From Intestinibacter bartlettii (GTDB lineage Bacteria; Bacillota; Clostridia; Peptostreptococcales; Peptostreptococcaceae), in assembly GCA_025148965.1 (NCBI GenBank), contig CP102273.1, positions 1,922,001-1,986,000 of the forward strand: a DNA stretch of 64,000 bases. Direction: 5' to 3'. A program made the position numbers and the translations under genes. Positions 17,659 through 26,903 of the stretch are shown here, piece by piece; positions within the stretch are counted from its first letter, which is position 1; every line of letters starts with the position of its first letter. Under the pieces are notes generated by a model. It ran no database searches, had not been told where the DNA came from, and saw only the letters and a list, made by a program, of their open reading frames with translations.

Positions 17659-18609
17659 TTGAAAAAGGGATATTTATATATAGCTTTAAGTACTTTCTTT
17701 TTCAGCACTATGGAAATATCTTTAAAACTAGTCGCGGGGAATTTCAATTCAATTCAAATGACAGTATCTCGTTTTTTTGTCGGCAGTTTAGTTTTATTAC
17801 CATTTGCTATAAAACACTTAAAAGCTATCGAGGTCAAACTAGAAAAAAAGGACTTACTTCTATTTGCTTGGCTTGGATTTGTATGCATAGTAATAAGTAT
17901 GATATTATATCAACTCGCAGTAATGCATACAAAAGCATCTGTCGTTGCTTCAATTTTCAGTTGCAATCCTATATTCGTATTGTTCTTTGCACATTTATTA
18001 TTAAAAGCAAATATTTACAAACATAATATAATAGCACTTATACTACAAATAATAGGAATCCTATTTATAATAAATCCATTTGCAACTAAATTATCAGTTT
18101 TAGGTATTATACTTACAATATTAGCAGCACTTACATTTGCATTTTACGGAGTTTGTGGAAAAAAATCTACACAGAAATTTGGAGGCACTATTGTAACTTG
18201 CTTTAGTTTTATATTTGGAAGCTTAGAACTTTTGCTTCTTGTATTTATAAGCCATATAAGCGGTGTTGCTGACTTATTAATATCAAATAATCTCGATACA
18301 TTTGCAAACGTTCCACTACTAAGTGGATACACATTATCTAGCATACCAGTATTTATCTATATCGCTGTCGGTGTAACTGGAATGGGATATTGTTTTTACT
18401 TCTTAGCAATGGAATACACAGATGCAAATACAACTTCACTTATATTCTTCTTTAAACCTATAATCGCTCCAATCTTAGCGTTTATAGTTTTAAAAGAAGT
18501 TATCCCAGTAAATATGATAATTGGTATTTTATTTATATTAACTGGTTCAATCTATACAATATTATGTACGATGAAACTTCAACATAATATGGATCATCAA
18601 ATAGCTTAA
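17659..18609 (+). CDS. EamA/DMT family transporter
   Basis: The protein has ten hydrophobic segments in two EamA repeats (about 6-140 and 155-300), the layout of drug/metabolite transporters. The likely start is the TTG at 17659, five bases after GGGGGTG, giving 316 residues (first residues KKGYLYIALSTFFFSTMEIS); an upstream TTG at 17611 lacks a binding site. Substrate is unknown; family members export amino acids or metabolites. A terminator follows, so it is monocistronic. Confidence 0.85.
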   Translation: MKKGYLYIALSTFFFSTMEISLKLVAGNFNSIQMTVSRFFVGSLVLLPFAIKHLKAIEVKLEKKDLLLFAWLGFVCIVISMILYQLAVMHTKASVVASIFSCNPIFVLFFAHLLLKANIYKHNIIALILQIIGILFIINPFATKLSVLGIILTILAALTFAFYGVCGKKSTQKFGGTIVTCFSFIFGSLELLLLVFISHISGVADLLISNNLDTFANVPLLSGYTLSSIPVFIYIAVGVTGMGYCFYFLAMEYTDANTTSLIFFFKPIIAPILAFIVLKEVIPVNMIIGILFILTGSIYTILCTMKLQHNMDHQIA

Positions 18610-18615
18610 TAATTA

Positions 18616-18653
18616 GGGTGAATACAATAAAGTTTTGTATTTGCCCTTTTTTA
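18616..18653 (+). terminator. Terminator after EamA gene
   Basis: GGGTGAATACAA pairs with TTGTATTTGCCC (two internal mismatches), followed by six T residues. Confidence 0.85.
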
Positions 18654-18696
18654 TATTATAATATTGTTACATCTATTTGGAAAATAGGAGGGTATC

Positions 18697-19194
18697 ATGC
18701 AAGAAATATTAAAAAATGAAACTGAGGAAAAAGTGTATAGCACTTTAGATAAATTAAATATAAAATACGATAGAGTCGACCATAAACCTGTATTTACTGC
18801 TGAAGAAGCAAAATCATGTGTGACTGGTTTAATAAAAGGGGTTCGTTGCAAGAATTTATTTTTACAAGATACAAAGAAAAATTACTATCTTTATTTTATA
18901 ACAGATACTAAAAAAGCTGATTTGAAATTGCTAAGAGATCAAATAAATAGTACAAGACTTAGTTTTGCAAGCGAGGAAAAGTTATATGAAATGCTTAAAT
19001 TAACTAAAGGTTCAGTAACTCCGCTTGGCGTTGTAAATGATGAGTCTAATAAAGTTATCGTTTTACTTGATAAAGACAACAAAGATACAAATGTTCTTTT
19101 ACACCCACAATTTAATACAACTACTTTATCTATTAAATACAGCGATTTAATTCGATTTATTGAATACTGTGGAAATAAATATATAGAGGTTTAA
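18697..19194 (+). CDS. Prolyl-tRNA editing-type protein (YbaK/ProXp)
   Basis: The 165-residue protein is a stand-alone YbaK/aminoacyl-tRNA deacylase domain of the type named prolyl-tRNA synthetase-associated domain (ProXp-ala group), which hydrolyses mischarged Ala-tRNA-Pro. The substrate pocket region HKPVFTAEEAKSCVTGLIKG (about 28-47), the conserved KNLFLQDTKKNYYLY and the late segment GSVTPLGVVND are all present. Length is normal. It has an AGGAGGG binding site and stands alone between two terminators. Cytoplasmic. Confidence 0.85.
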   Translation: MQEILKNETEEKVYSTLDKLNIKYDRVDHKPVFTAEEAKSCVTGLIKGVRCKNLFLQDTKKNYYLYFITDTKKADLKLLRDQINSTRLSFASEEKLYEMLKLTKGSVTPLGVVNDESNKVIVLLDKDNKDTNVLLHPQFNTTTLSIKYSDLIRFIEYCGNKYIEV

Positions 19195-19245
19195 TATAGA
19201 GTTATATATATTAGACTCTAGAGTTTTAATATAAAATAATTTTGT

Positions 19246-19280
19246 ATAAAGCTGATTATAATTTCCTATGCGTTATTAAA
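19246..19280 (+). repeat. Interspersed repeat, partial copy (module 2 arm)
   Basis: ATTATAATTTCCTATGCGTTA matches the right arm of module 2 in the repeat at 17383-17527 (one base changed in TATGTGTTAT). It directly precedes the terminator. Confidence 0.4.
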
Positions 19281-19325
19281 AAATGTGCCCTTATGATTTT
19301 AATAATCTAAATCAGGGGCACATTT
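19281..19325. terminator. Shared terminator between convergent genes
   Basis: AAATGTGCCC (19281-19290) pairs with GGGCACATTT (19316-19325). T-rich flanks on both sides fit use by the convergent ProXp and membrane protein genes. Confidence 0.8.
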
Positions 19326-19362
19326 CTATTTTAAATAAGAGATGGCTATTTTATAAATTCTA

Positions 19363-19941
19363 TTATCTTTTTATATTTTCAGCTTTTCTTATTTTAAAAT
19401 AATAATATATCGTCGCAATAATACTTCCGATTAAACAATCTAATATATCAAACATAGTATCCGTAAGCCCGCCAGCTTGACAATCAAATCCTAAATATCT
19501 GTCTAAACCAAATTCGATAAGTTCCCAAATACTCGCAATACCCATACTGAACATAAACATATATATTACGAAAAATATTCTCTTTCTAGGTATATCTGTT
19601 TCATTCTGGCTAAAATAAAATAGTATCCTCGCTACCATACATCCGATAAATCCAGATGTTATATGAAGCACATCATCGAAATGATTAAATCTGTAAAAAT
19701 CGAAACATGTCCCGCCAAGTATAGATATCGCTATAAAAATTATTAGAGTATTTACAAGCAAGTTTCCAAATAGATGTTTATATTTTTTATTTAATATTAT
19801 TAGTATTATAATTCCTATTAAACTTAAAATAGATACAATAATTGAGCGAAAATTTCTTACTGTAACAAAATACACTATACATGATGCATAGATTAAATAT
19901 ATTGTGATATGGATTATACTAAATATATTTTGCTTTTTCAT
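19363..19941 (-). CDS. Multi-pass membrane protein, YjdF/DUF2238-like
   Basis: The 192-residue protein has about five membrane helices. Two conserved blocks, HFDDVLHITSGFIGCM (about 86-101) and SIWELIEFGLDRYLG followed by GLTDTMFDILDCLIGS, resemble the DUF2238 (YjdF) family, where acidic and His residues sit near membrane faces. Function is unknown. The start MKKQNIF follows AAGGAGA. It is a single gene. Confidence 0.65.
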   Translation of the reverse strand: MKKQNIFSIIHITIYLIYASCIVYFVTVRNFRSIIVSILSLIGIIILIILNKKYKHLFGNLLVNTLIIFIAISILGGTCFDFYRFNHFDDVLHITSGFIGCMVARILFYFSQNETDIPRKRIFFVIYMFMFSMGIASIWELIEFGLDRYLGFDCQAGGLTDTMFDILDCLIGSIIATIYYYFKIRKAENIKR

Positions 19942-20097
19942 AGTAAAATATCTCCTTATTGTTATTATCTATTTAGTATTTGGTTAATACAGAATTTTAT
20001 TCATAAACAAAAAATACCTCTATAAAGAGTTTGACCAAAATCAACTTTCTATACAAGTATTTTTGTGTTTATCTTAATATATTTAATTTAATTTATT

Positions 20098-20667
20098 TTA
20101 AATATCGCCTTTAAGCCCTATTTCTTCTGCAACTTCACGCATTCCCAAAATAGTTTCTTCAATAACTTCATTTAATTCTTTGCCTAACATTTGACATCCA
20201 TTTTCGATTACTTCTCTATTTACACCAGCTGCAAATCCTTTAGATTTATATTTTTTCTTAACTGATTTAACAGTTATATCAAGTACACTCTTTGATGGTC
20301 TCATTATTGCAGCCGCTGTTATAAGTCCAGTAAGTTCATCTATAGTATATAAAACTTTTTCCATATCAGTTTCTGGTTTTACATCATTTACAAGTCCATA
20401 CCCATGGCTTATTATAGCGTGAATTACTTCTTCATCTATTCCCTTTTCATTTAATATTTCTATAGTTTTTTTGCAGTGCTCTTCTGGATATAATTCATAA
20501 TCTACATCATGTAATAATCCTACAACACCCCATTCATCAGGATTTCCATTATATAATTTTGCAAAATGTCTCATTACCCCTTCAACAGTCAATCCATGTT
20601 TTATTAAATGTTCATCCTTATTATATTCTGTGAAAATTTCCCATGCTTTTTCTCTTGTTGGATACAT
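20098..20667 (-). CDS. HD-domain phosphohydrolase (HDIG type)
   Basis: The 189-residue cytoplasmic protein has the HD metal-binding pattern: His in KHGLTVEGVM (about 24), HD in GLLHDVDYEL (about 52-53), His in IISHGYG and Asp in YTIDELTGL. This is the HDIG group of small phosphohydrolases, often found with tRNA- or nucleotide-related genes; substrate unknown. A good AGGTAAT-type site precedes the start. It follows the DUF3786-like gene by about 50 bases, so the two may form an operon. Confidence 0.85.
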   Translation of the reverse strand: MYPTREKAWEIFTEYNKDEHLIKHGLTVEGVMRHFAKLYNGNPDEWGVVGLLHDVDYELYPEEHCKKTIEILNEKGIDEEVIHAIISHGYGLVNDVKPETDMEKVLYTIDELTGLITAAAIMRPSKSVLDITVKSVKKKYKSKGFAAGVNREVIENGCQMLGKELNEVIEETILGMREVAEEIGLKGDI

Positions 20668-20717
20668 TTAGATTACCTCCGTTATTTATTATTGTTTATT
20701 TTTTAGCGATATTCAGT

Positions 20718-21359
20718 TTATTCTTCTATTATTTTCAACATTTTTTCAAATAAGTACTCTAACATATAGTATGTTGTTTCATAATGTACAAATTTAAGTA
20801 TATTGTCAGTCCATAAAACTTTGATTTCTGATTCAAAATCTGAATCTTCATCATAGTATACAAACATAACTTTTATGTAGTCAAAAATATCTATTATATA
20901 TCCCACATCACCATTGTCTATTTTTATTCCACCTAGCTCTTTACATGCCTTTTCTAATTTATCAATCTTTCCTGAAAATGCTTTGGCATTTTTTAAAAAT
21001 ATCCAGCTATTTCTCTGTTTATTTCCTGCATTTGCAACTTCCTTAAGTCCAGTTGGAGCAGCAAAGTTTTTACTTGCCTTTAGTTCCTCCTTTGAAAGAT
21101 TTTTCAAATTATCAAGCAAATCTAAAATAGACATTATTTCATAAAATCCAGCATCTATATATGTCGAATTTTCTTCAATTCTTTGAATTTCTGAAGATTT
21201 TTTCCCAAGTCTATATTCATTATTTATAAATTTTACATATAAATACTCATTATCTTGTTTTAAATCTAATTTTTTAACAATATCTTCAAAGTCAAACGTC
21301 AAAAAAGCTTCTCTAGCCACATCAGATTGTATTTCGTAATTTGATACTTTTATCTTCAT
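20718..21359 (-). CDS. DUF3786-like protein
   Basis: The 213-residue soluble protein has no recognisable catalytic motif. Its N-terminal VAREAFLTFDFEDIVKKLDL and later LGGIKIDNGDVGYIIDIFDYIKVMFVYYDEDSDF, with an acidic exposed loop, resemble the DUF3786 family (putative corrinoid or metal-related proteins in anaerobes). This identification is from memory of the pattern and is tentative. It is upstream of the HD-domain gene on the same strand. Confidence 0.55.
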   Translation of the reverse strand: MKIKVSNYEIQSDVAREAFLTFDFEDIVKKLDLKQDNEYLYVKFINNEYRLGKKSSEIQRIEENSTYIDAGFYEIMSILDLLDNLKNLSKEELKASKNFAAPTGLKEVANAGNKQRNSWIFLKNAKAFSGKIDKLEKACKELGGIKIDNGDVGYIIDIFDYIKVMFVYYDEDSDFESEIKVLWTDNILKFVHYETTYYMLEYLFEKMLKIIEE

Positions 21360-21540
21360 TTTTATTCCCCTTTCAAAGTTTTTTATTTTTATAACTTGAT
21401 TATATATATATGCTATATTTCAAAACTCAAACCTCATAGAATTATAATATATACCTCAGCAATCCCCTCATTTTAAATATTTAGATTTGTCTATAAATTC
21501 ATTAAATAAATTATATTCTTTTTTAACATTTTTATCAACT

Positions 21541-21575
21541 AAAAAAGCATACCACTATTAAGTGATATGCTTTTT
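21541..21575. terminator. Terminator downstream of prsA-like gene
   Basis: AAAAAGCATA pairs with TATGCTTTTT, extended by CACT/AGTG over a mismatch. Symmetric arms allow bidirectional use. Confidence 0.8.
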
Positions 21576-21644
21576 CTTTTATATTAAATTACAATTTCTA
21601 AACTTAAAACCAAATATATCAATCTTTTAAATACACTTAGCTAA

Positions 21645-22610
21645 TTAAAATCTTTGCACGTCAGATTTTTCTCTTAAAGAGTTTACTTGATCTAAATATT
21701 TGTCAGCAAGGATTCTATTTACTATTTCTTCTCTAGAATCTTCTAATGATTTTTGTTCAGTTTTCTTATTAGTTACTTTAACTATTTCATATCCGAATGG
21801 TGTTTCGAATACGTTTGAAACTTGACCTTTTTCTAATTTAAATGCTTCTTTTGTAAACTGTGCATTTTTAGAATCTTTTGTGAAATATCCTAAATATCCG
21901 CCTTTTTTACCTGAACTTTTATCATCAGAGTTTTCTTTTGCTATTTTTTCAAAATCTCCACCATTTTTTATTTCTTTAAGTAAAGATTCTGCTTTAGATT
22001 TTAATTCTTCTTTTTTAGAATCATCTACAGGTTTGTTGTTATCATCTAAAGTTGACACTAATATATGATAAGCTTCTACAGATTCTTCTTTAAAATCGTC
22101 TTTGTGTTCTTTGTAATATTTTTCTACTTCTTTATCAGTAACTTTTAAGTCTTGTTCATAGTTTTCTCTATATTTTTGAACTGCCAAGTCTTTTTTGATT
22201 GTTTCTTTTAAATAATCTTCATCAACACCAGCATCGTCTAATAATTTTTTATATTCTTGATTTGTATCTAACATTTTTTCTATTTGAGAATATTTTTGAT
22301 TGACTTCATCATCAGTTACTTTTATTTTTTCTTTTTGCGCTTGTTGATATACAACTTCGTTGTCTATCATATAAGATATTACTTCTTGTTTGATTTTATC
22401 ATCGTTGTCTTTTGATTCTTTGAATTGTGCTAAATAATCAGCATCTGTATAACTTTGTGTAGCAGTTAATATTGATTTAACCTTATCTACTTCTTCATTT
22501 GAAAATTCTGTTTCTCCTACTTTAAATGCATTTGAGTTAGAACATCCAATCATAGAAAAACATAATACCATTACTAAGCCTAAATATAATACTTTTTTCA
22601 ACCTATCCAC
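21645..22610 (-). CDS. prsA: PrsA-like peptidyl-prolyl isomerase lipoprotein
   Basis: The 321-residue lipoprotein has a signal peptide with lipobox MIGC (Cys 23), a SurA-type N-terminal chaperone region rich in Lys/Glu (about 30-170), and a parvulin domain (about 175-275) with YHILVSTLDDNNKPVD, NSDDKSSGKKGGYLGYF and FETPFGYEIVKV. It would act at the outer face of the membrane, folding exported proteins. The gene begins six bases after the deacetylase gene; both encode lipoproteins, so an envelope-maintenance operon is likely. Confidence 0.92.
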   Translation of the reverse strand: MDRLKKVLYLGLVMVLCFSMIGCSNSNAFKVGETEFSNEEVDKVKSILTATQSYTDADYLAQFKESKDNDDKIKQEVISYMIDNEVVYQQAQKEKIKVTDDEVNQKYSQIEKMLDTNQEYKKLLDDAGVDEDYLKETIKKDLAVQKYRENYEQDLKVTDKEVEKYYKEHKDDFKEESVEAYHILVSTLDDNNKPVDDSKKEELKSKAESLLKEIKNGGDFEKIAKENSDDKSSGKKGGYLGYFTKDSKNAQFTKEAFKLEKGQVSNVFETPFGYEIVKVTNKKTEQKSLEDSREEIVNRILADKYLDQVNSLREKSDVQRF

Positions 22611-22616
22611 CTACCT

Positions 22617-23414
22617 CTAGTTTTGACTTCCTAATTTACCATTCCAATAGTTTTCTTCTTGTTGTGATTGGCCTATTGGAAGGATTTCATAACCTTCTGA
22701 TTTTAGATATTTTATAATATCATCTAAAACAGCAACAGTTTGTTTTCTTTCATGGATTAAAAGTACTATTTCATCACCTTTTGCGTACTTTTTAATAGTT
22801 GATAGTAATTGGCTTGAAGTAGATTTCCAGTCTTCAGAATCTAAAGTCCAGTCCCATAACTTATAACCAGCATTTACGATATTATCGTAAGAAGCTTGTG
22901 AAGTATATGGTTTACTTCCAAATGGTAGTCTTATTAAATCAGAAGTTTCGCCAGTTATACTTTTGAAAGTTTCTTGACAAACATCAAACTCTTCTTTTGC
23001 AGACATATCAGTTTTATATAATTTGTGTATATCGTGAGTTACACTGTGAAAACCTATTGCGTTTCCTTGTTTTAATGTGTTTTTTACTTGCTCTGGAAAA
23101 GCTTTCATATTCCCATCTACCATGAAGAATGTAGCGTTGACATTGTTATCTTTTAATATTTTAACCATCTCGTCATTATACTCAGATGGACCATCATCTA
23201 TAGTTATATAAGCAACTTTACCATAAGTTTTTGTCGGACCCTTATTTATTTCTTTTGATGAATCGTAAATTACGTCAGATAACGTTGTAGATGTTAATGT
23301 TGCATTTCTTTCATAATCATTTTCATTTGTACTTTTGTTATTTGAACATCCTGTTACAGCAAATAAAGACATTGCAATTATAGATATTGCAATTAATTTA
23401 TTTTTTAATTTCAA
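22617..23414 (-). CDS. Polysaccharide deacetylase lipoprotein (NodB domain)
   Basis: The 265-residue protein has a lipoprotein signal (lipobox VTGC, Cys 23) and a carbohydrate esterase 4 domain. Motif 1 is ITIDDGPS (catalytic and metal Asp), motif 2 is HSVTHDIH (metal His pair), motif 3 RLPFGSKP, motif 4 DWTLDSEDW and motif 5 LLIHERKQ. It should remove N-acetyl groups from peptidoglycan or another wall polymer, which in other bacteria gives lysozyme resistance. It is cotranscribed with the PrsA-like gene. Confidence 0.9.
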   Translation of the reverse strand: MKLKNKLIAISIIAMSLFAVTGCSNNKSTNENDYERNATLTSTTLSDVIYDSSKEINKGPTKTYGKVAYITIDDGPSEYNDEMVKILKDNNVNATFFMVDGNMKAFPEQVKNTLKQGNAIGFHSVTHDIHKLYKTDMSAKEEFDVCQETFKSITGETSDLIRLPFGSKPYTSQASYDNIVNAGYKLWDWTLDSEDWKSTSSQLLSTIKKYAKGDEIVLLIHERKQTVAVLDDIIKYLKSEGYEILPIGQSQQEENYWNGKLGSQN

Positions 23415-23568
23415 AATAATTCCCCCTTCACGCTTTTTAATGTATATTTTTAATACAAACGTAGTATATCTGCATTTTTTATTTTACTATATCCATCCTT
23501 TATAATCAATGTAAAAACATTAACAATAATGTAACAAAATTGCAAGATTTATCGAATTTTATCAAGAC

Positions 23569-23627
23569 AAAACAAGAGTAAGAGACAATAAAAAACAATA
23601 TTTTTTCTTATCTCTTACTCTTGTTTT
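23569..23627 (-). terminator. Long stem-loop at the end of the his operon
   Basis: Two 17-base arms pair perfectly (AAAACAAGAGTAAGAGA at 23569-23585 with its complement at 23611-23627). On the minus strand the arm ends in TTTT, so termination of the his transcript is likely; the stem may also protect the 3' end. Confidence 0.75.
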
Positions 23628-23710
23628 GGTTATTTAAATTTTTTTGAAATACTATTAACTTATTTGTTTAAATTTAATTTTTTATTGGCATTATTTTGTA
23701 ATCAAAATTT

Positions 23711-24073
23711 TTATTTTTCCATAATTGGATTAAAAAAACATGAATAATTTCCAGTATGACAAGCAACCCCAGTTTGTTTAACTAAAACAAGTAAAGAATC
23801 GGCATCACAATCATAATATAATGCTTCTACTTCTTGAATATTCCCAGAAGTTAATCCTTTAGTCCATAATTCTTGTCTACTTCTGCTAAAGTAGCAAGCC
23901 TTTTTTTCTTCTAAAGTTTTTCTTATTGATTCTTCATTCATATATGCAAGCATCAATACTTCTTTTGTATTTACATCTTGTGCAATCGCAGGAATTAATC
24001 CCCTTTCGTCGAATTTTAATTTTTTTATAGCATCAAAATCTATTTTTTTATTTAAGTTATTTTCCATTTTCAT
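23711..24073 (-). CDS. hisI: Phosphoribosyl-AMP cyclohydrolase
   Basis: The 120-residue enzyme opens the purine ring of phosphoribosyl-AMP in histidine synthesis. The zinc and metal sites are visible in ACYFSRSRQELWTKG, DCDADSLLVLV and TGVACHTGNYSCF. It is a HisI-only protein: no HisE pyrophosphohydrolase domain follows, and no separate hisE is found in the operon. It is the last gene, 88 bases after hisF. Confidence 0.93.
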   Translation of the reverse strand: MKMENNLNKKIDFDAIKKLKFDERGLIPAIAQDVNTKEVLMLAYMNEESIRKTLEEKKACYFSRSRQELWTKGLTSGNIQEVEALYYDCDADSLLVLVKQTGVACHTGNYSCFFNPIMEK

Positions 24074-24161
24074 TTCCCCATATTTATTATTTGTTGTTTA
24101 TGTAAAATTATATTCTTATTTCTACTATGTAAGTTTCTTTTTTTACTTTTTCTATATAAAT

Positions 24162-24920
24162 TTATATTCTAACTTCTACACCTTGTTTTTTCATATATTC
24201 TTTCAAACCTTTTATCTTTATTTCGCCAAAGTGGAAAACTGATGCTGCAAGTATTCCATCTGCATCTGCTTCTTTTGCAGCTTTAACAAAGTCATCCATA
24301 TTTCCAGCACCGCCAGATGCTATAACTGGCACATTTACAGCAGAAGTTATTTTTGATAATAATTCTATATCGTATCCGTTTTTCATACCGTCTTCGTCGA
24401 TGCTATTTACAACAATTTCACCAGCTCCAAGTTCAACACCTTTTTTTGCCCACTCAATTGCATCCAAATCTGTTTTTTCACGACCACCTTTTACATATAC
24501 GCTCCAAGAACCTTCATCATTTTTCTTTGCATCCATTGATAAGACTACACATTGTGCCCCAAATTTTTCTGATGCCTCTCTTATAAGCTGTGGATTTTTA
24601 ACTGCAGATGAGTTTACAGACACCTTATCAGCTCCTTTTAAAAGTATGTTTGTAAAGTCGTCAATAGTACTAACTCCTCCACCAACACAAAACGGAATAT
24701 TTATTTCTTCTGCAACTCTTTTTACAAATTCAAGTGAAGTTTTTCTCTCTTCATTTGATGCTGTTATATCGTAGAAAACAAGTTCATCAGCGCCACTATC
24801 ACTATAAAATTTCCCCAAAGTCGCTGGATCATCTACATCAACTATATCTTTAAATTTTTTACCTTTCACAACTCTTCCATTTCTAACATCCAAGCATGGT
24901 ATAATTCTCTTTGTTAACAT
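24162..24920 (-). CDS. hisF: Imidazole glycerol phosphate synthase, cyclase subunit
   Basis: The 252-residue TIM barrel carries the two catalytic aspartates in [12 protein letters not shown] (Asp 11) and [12 protein letters not shown] (about 130), and the phosphate-binding loops VNSSAVKNP and [11 protein letters not shown]. It joins ammonia from HisH to PRFAR. It overlaps hisA by seven bases, which implies translational coupling. Confidence 0.95.
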   Translation of the reverse strand: MLTKRIIPCLDVRNGRVVKGKKFKDIVDVDDPATLGKFYSDSGADELVFYDITASNEERKTSLEFVKRVAEEINIPFCVGGGVSTIDDFTNILLKGADKVSVNSSAVKNPQLIREASEKFGAQCVVLSMDAKKNDEGSWSVYVKGGREKTDLDAIEWAKKGVELGAGEIVVNSIDEDGMKNGYDIELLSKITSAVNVPVIASGGAGNMDDFVKAAKEADADGILAASVFHFGEIKIKGLKEYMKKQGVEVRI

Positions 24921-25627
24921 AAGTCAAGTACCTCCTTAAGATCTATTCTGTTATCATAAAGCGCTTTTCCTATTATTGCACCGTACATATTCATATCTAA
25001 TAAGCGTTTGACATCGTCTATAGAAGTAACTCCTCCCGATGCGATTATATCTAGTGAAGTTTTTTGTGATAATTCTTTATATATATCGAAGTTTGGACCT
25101 TCAAGCATCCCATCTTTTGATATATCAGTGTAGACGATTGTTTTCACACCTATTTGCTCAAGTTCTTTGCATAAATCTACAGAATCAATGTCGCTTACTT
25201 TTTCCCAACCATGAGTTGCAACTTTTCCGTTTTTGGCATCTATTGAAACTACGATTTTTTCAGCTTTGTATTTTTCTATTAATTCTTTTAATAATTCTTT
25301 ATTTTCAATCGCCATAGTTCCTACGATTACTCTGTTTATACCTAAGTCTAAAAGTTCTTTTACTCTTTTTTCATCTCTAATTCCACCGCCAACTTGGATT
25401 GGAACATCTACTGCTTTTGCCACTTTTGCTAGAGTTTCATCGTTTATACCTATTTCATCTCTTGAACCATTTAAATTTACAACATGTATAAATTCTGCGC
25501 CATAGTCCGCCCATTTTTTTGCCATAATCGATGGATCTTCACCATATACATTTACTTTATCGAAATCGCCTTGTGTAAGTCTGACACATTTTTTATCTTT
25601 TATATCTATTGCTGGGAAAATTATCAT
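24914..25627 (-). CDS. hisA: ProFAR isomerase
   Basis: The 237-residue TIM barrel has catalytic Asp 8 in [19 protein letters not shown] and the second Asp in [14 protein letters not shown] (about 129). Phosphate loops VGGGIRDE and [11 protein letters not shown] are intact. It overlaps hisH by four bases. Confidence 0.95.
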   Translation of the reverse strand: MIIFPAIDIKDKKCVRLTQGDFDKVNVYGEDPSIMAKKWADYGAEFIHVVNLNGSRDEIGINDETLAKVAKAVDVPIQVGGGIRDEKRVKELLDLGINRVIVGTMAIENKELLKELIEKYKAEKIVVSIDAKNGKVATHGWEKVSDIDSVDLCKELEQIGVKTIVYTDISKDGMLEGPNFDIYKELSQKTSLDIIASGGVTSIDDVKRLLDMNMYGAIIGKALYDNRIDLKEVLDLC

Positions 25628-26232
25628 TTTACAATCAACTCCTTATATGCTTTTAATATATCTGCTCCTACTTGGCCACTTTTTTCTGGATGGAACTGAA
25701 GTCCATATACGTTATCTTTTCTAACAAGTCCTGGTATTTTTTTGCCGTATTCTGAATAAGCAACTAATTCTTTATTGCTTGAATTTGCATAATATGAATG
25801 AACATAATATACATAGTCGCCTTCTTTTATATATTTTAAAATTGGGTCATCTTTCTTTTCGAATTTCAAATCATTCCATCCCATATGTGGAACTTTTAAA
25901 TCTATATCTAAAAAGTCTACAGAACCTTCTATAATCCCTAGCCCCTTATGAGTTCCATACTCTGTACCTTGTTCGTACATTATCTGCATTCCAAGACATA
26001 TACCTATCATATATTTTCCAGTCTTAGCAAAGTCTCTAATAGGTTCTACTAATTCAAGCTGATTTAATTTGTTCATTGCATCGCCAAAAGCCCCAACTCC
26101 AGGTAATATCAATGAATCTGCATTTTTTATCTCATCTAAATCTCTTGATAACTTTGTCTCGATTCCTGCACGATTAAAACCTCTAATTACAGAACCCAAA
26201 TTTCCTAAACCATAATCAACTATAATATTCAT
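25624..26232 (-). CDS. hisH: Imidazole glycerol phosphate synthase, glutaminase subunit
   Basis: The 202-residue class I glutamine amidotransferase supplies ammonia to HisF. The nucleophile is in GICLGMQIMYE (Cys about 78), and the His/Glu pair lies in GLQFHPEKSG. The oxyanion strand is GVGAFGDAM. Its ATG overlaps the hisB stop by one base (TAATG). Confidence 0.95.
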   Translation of the reverse strand: MNIIVDYGLGNLGSVIRGFNRAGIETKLSRDLDEIKNADSLILPGVGAFGDAMNKLNQLELVEPIRDFAKTGKYMIGICLGMQIMYEQGTEYGTHKGLGIIEGSVDFLDIDLKVPHMGWNDLKFEKKDDPILKYIKEGDYVYYVHSYYANSSNKELVAYSEYGKKIPGLVRKDNVYGLQFHPEKSGQVGADILKAYKELIVK

Positions 26233-26810
26233 TATAAAACCCCCTTTGATGAAGCTACTTCATCTGAAATTATTTTTATTGCATCTTTTAATGCTCTTGC
26301 AAAAGATTTGAATATTGCTTCTATTTTGTGATGGTCGTTTTCGCCATATAATAAATTTATGTGTAGTGTAACTCGTGATTCGTTTACAAATGCTCTGAAA
26401 AATTCTTTTACCATTTGTGTCGCCATATTTCCAACTCTTTCGTCAGTAAATTCTGCATTAAACACCAAGTAAGGTCTGTTGCTGACATCTATACTTGTTT
26501 GTGCCAAAGCTTCATCCATTGGTATAAATACTGTAGAATATCTTTTTATCCCACATCTGTCACCAAGTGCACCTTTTACACATTGTCCAAGTGCAATTCC
26601 TATATCTTCAATTGTGTGGTGATCGTCTACATATGTATCGCCGTGGCATTTTACTTTCATATCGAATTTCCCATGAAATGCCATCAGCATAAGCATATGG
26701 TCGAAAAATCCTACCCCTGTATCGATGTCAGCCTTCCCGCTTCCATCTAGATTTATTTCAACTGCGATTTGAGTTTCCAGTGTATTTCTCTCTATTTTGT
26801 AAGTTCTCAT
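26232..26810 (-). CDS. hisB: Imidazoleglycerol-phosphate dehydratase
   Basis: The 192-residue stand-alone dehydratase has the two metal motifs DDHHTIEDIG (about 67-76) and NDHHKIEAIFKS (about 155-166) that bind the manganese cluster, plus GVGFFDHML at the N-terminus. No histidinol-phosphatase domain is fused. Confidence 0.95.
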   Translation of the reverse strand: MRTYKIERNTLETQIAVEINLDGSGKADIDTGVGFFDHMLMLMAFHGKFDMKVKCHGDTYVDDHHTIEDIGIALGQCVKGALGDRCGIKRYSTVFIPMDEALAQTSIDVSNRPYLVFNAEFTDERVGNMATQMVKEFFRAFVNESRVTLHINLLYGENDHHKIEAIFKSFARALKDAIKIISDEVASSKGVL

Positions 26811-26903
26811 ATTTATCCCCCGCGATTTAATTACTTTTAAATAGATTTTTTATTTCTTAATCTGCCTTTTATATCTTTAAATCTATATTTCTAAATCATA
26901 ATC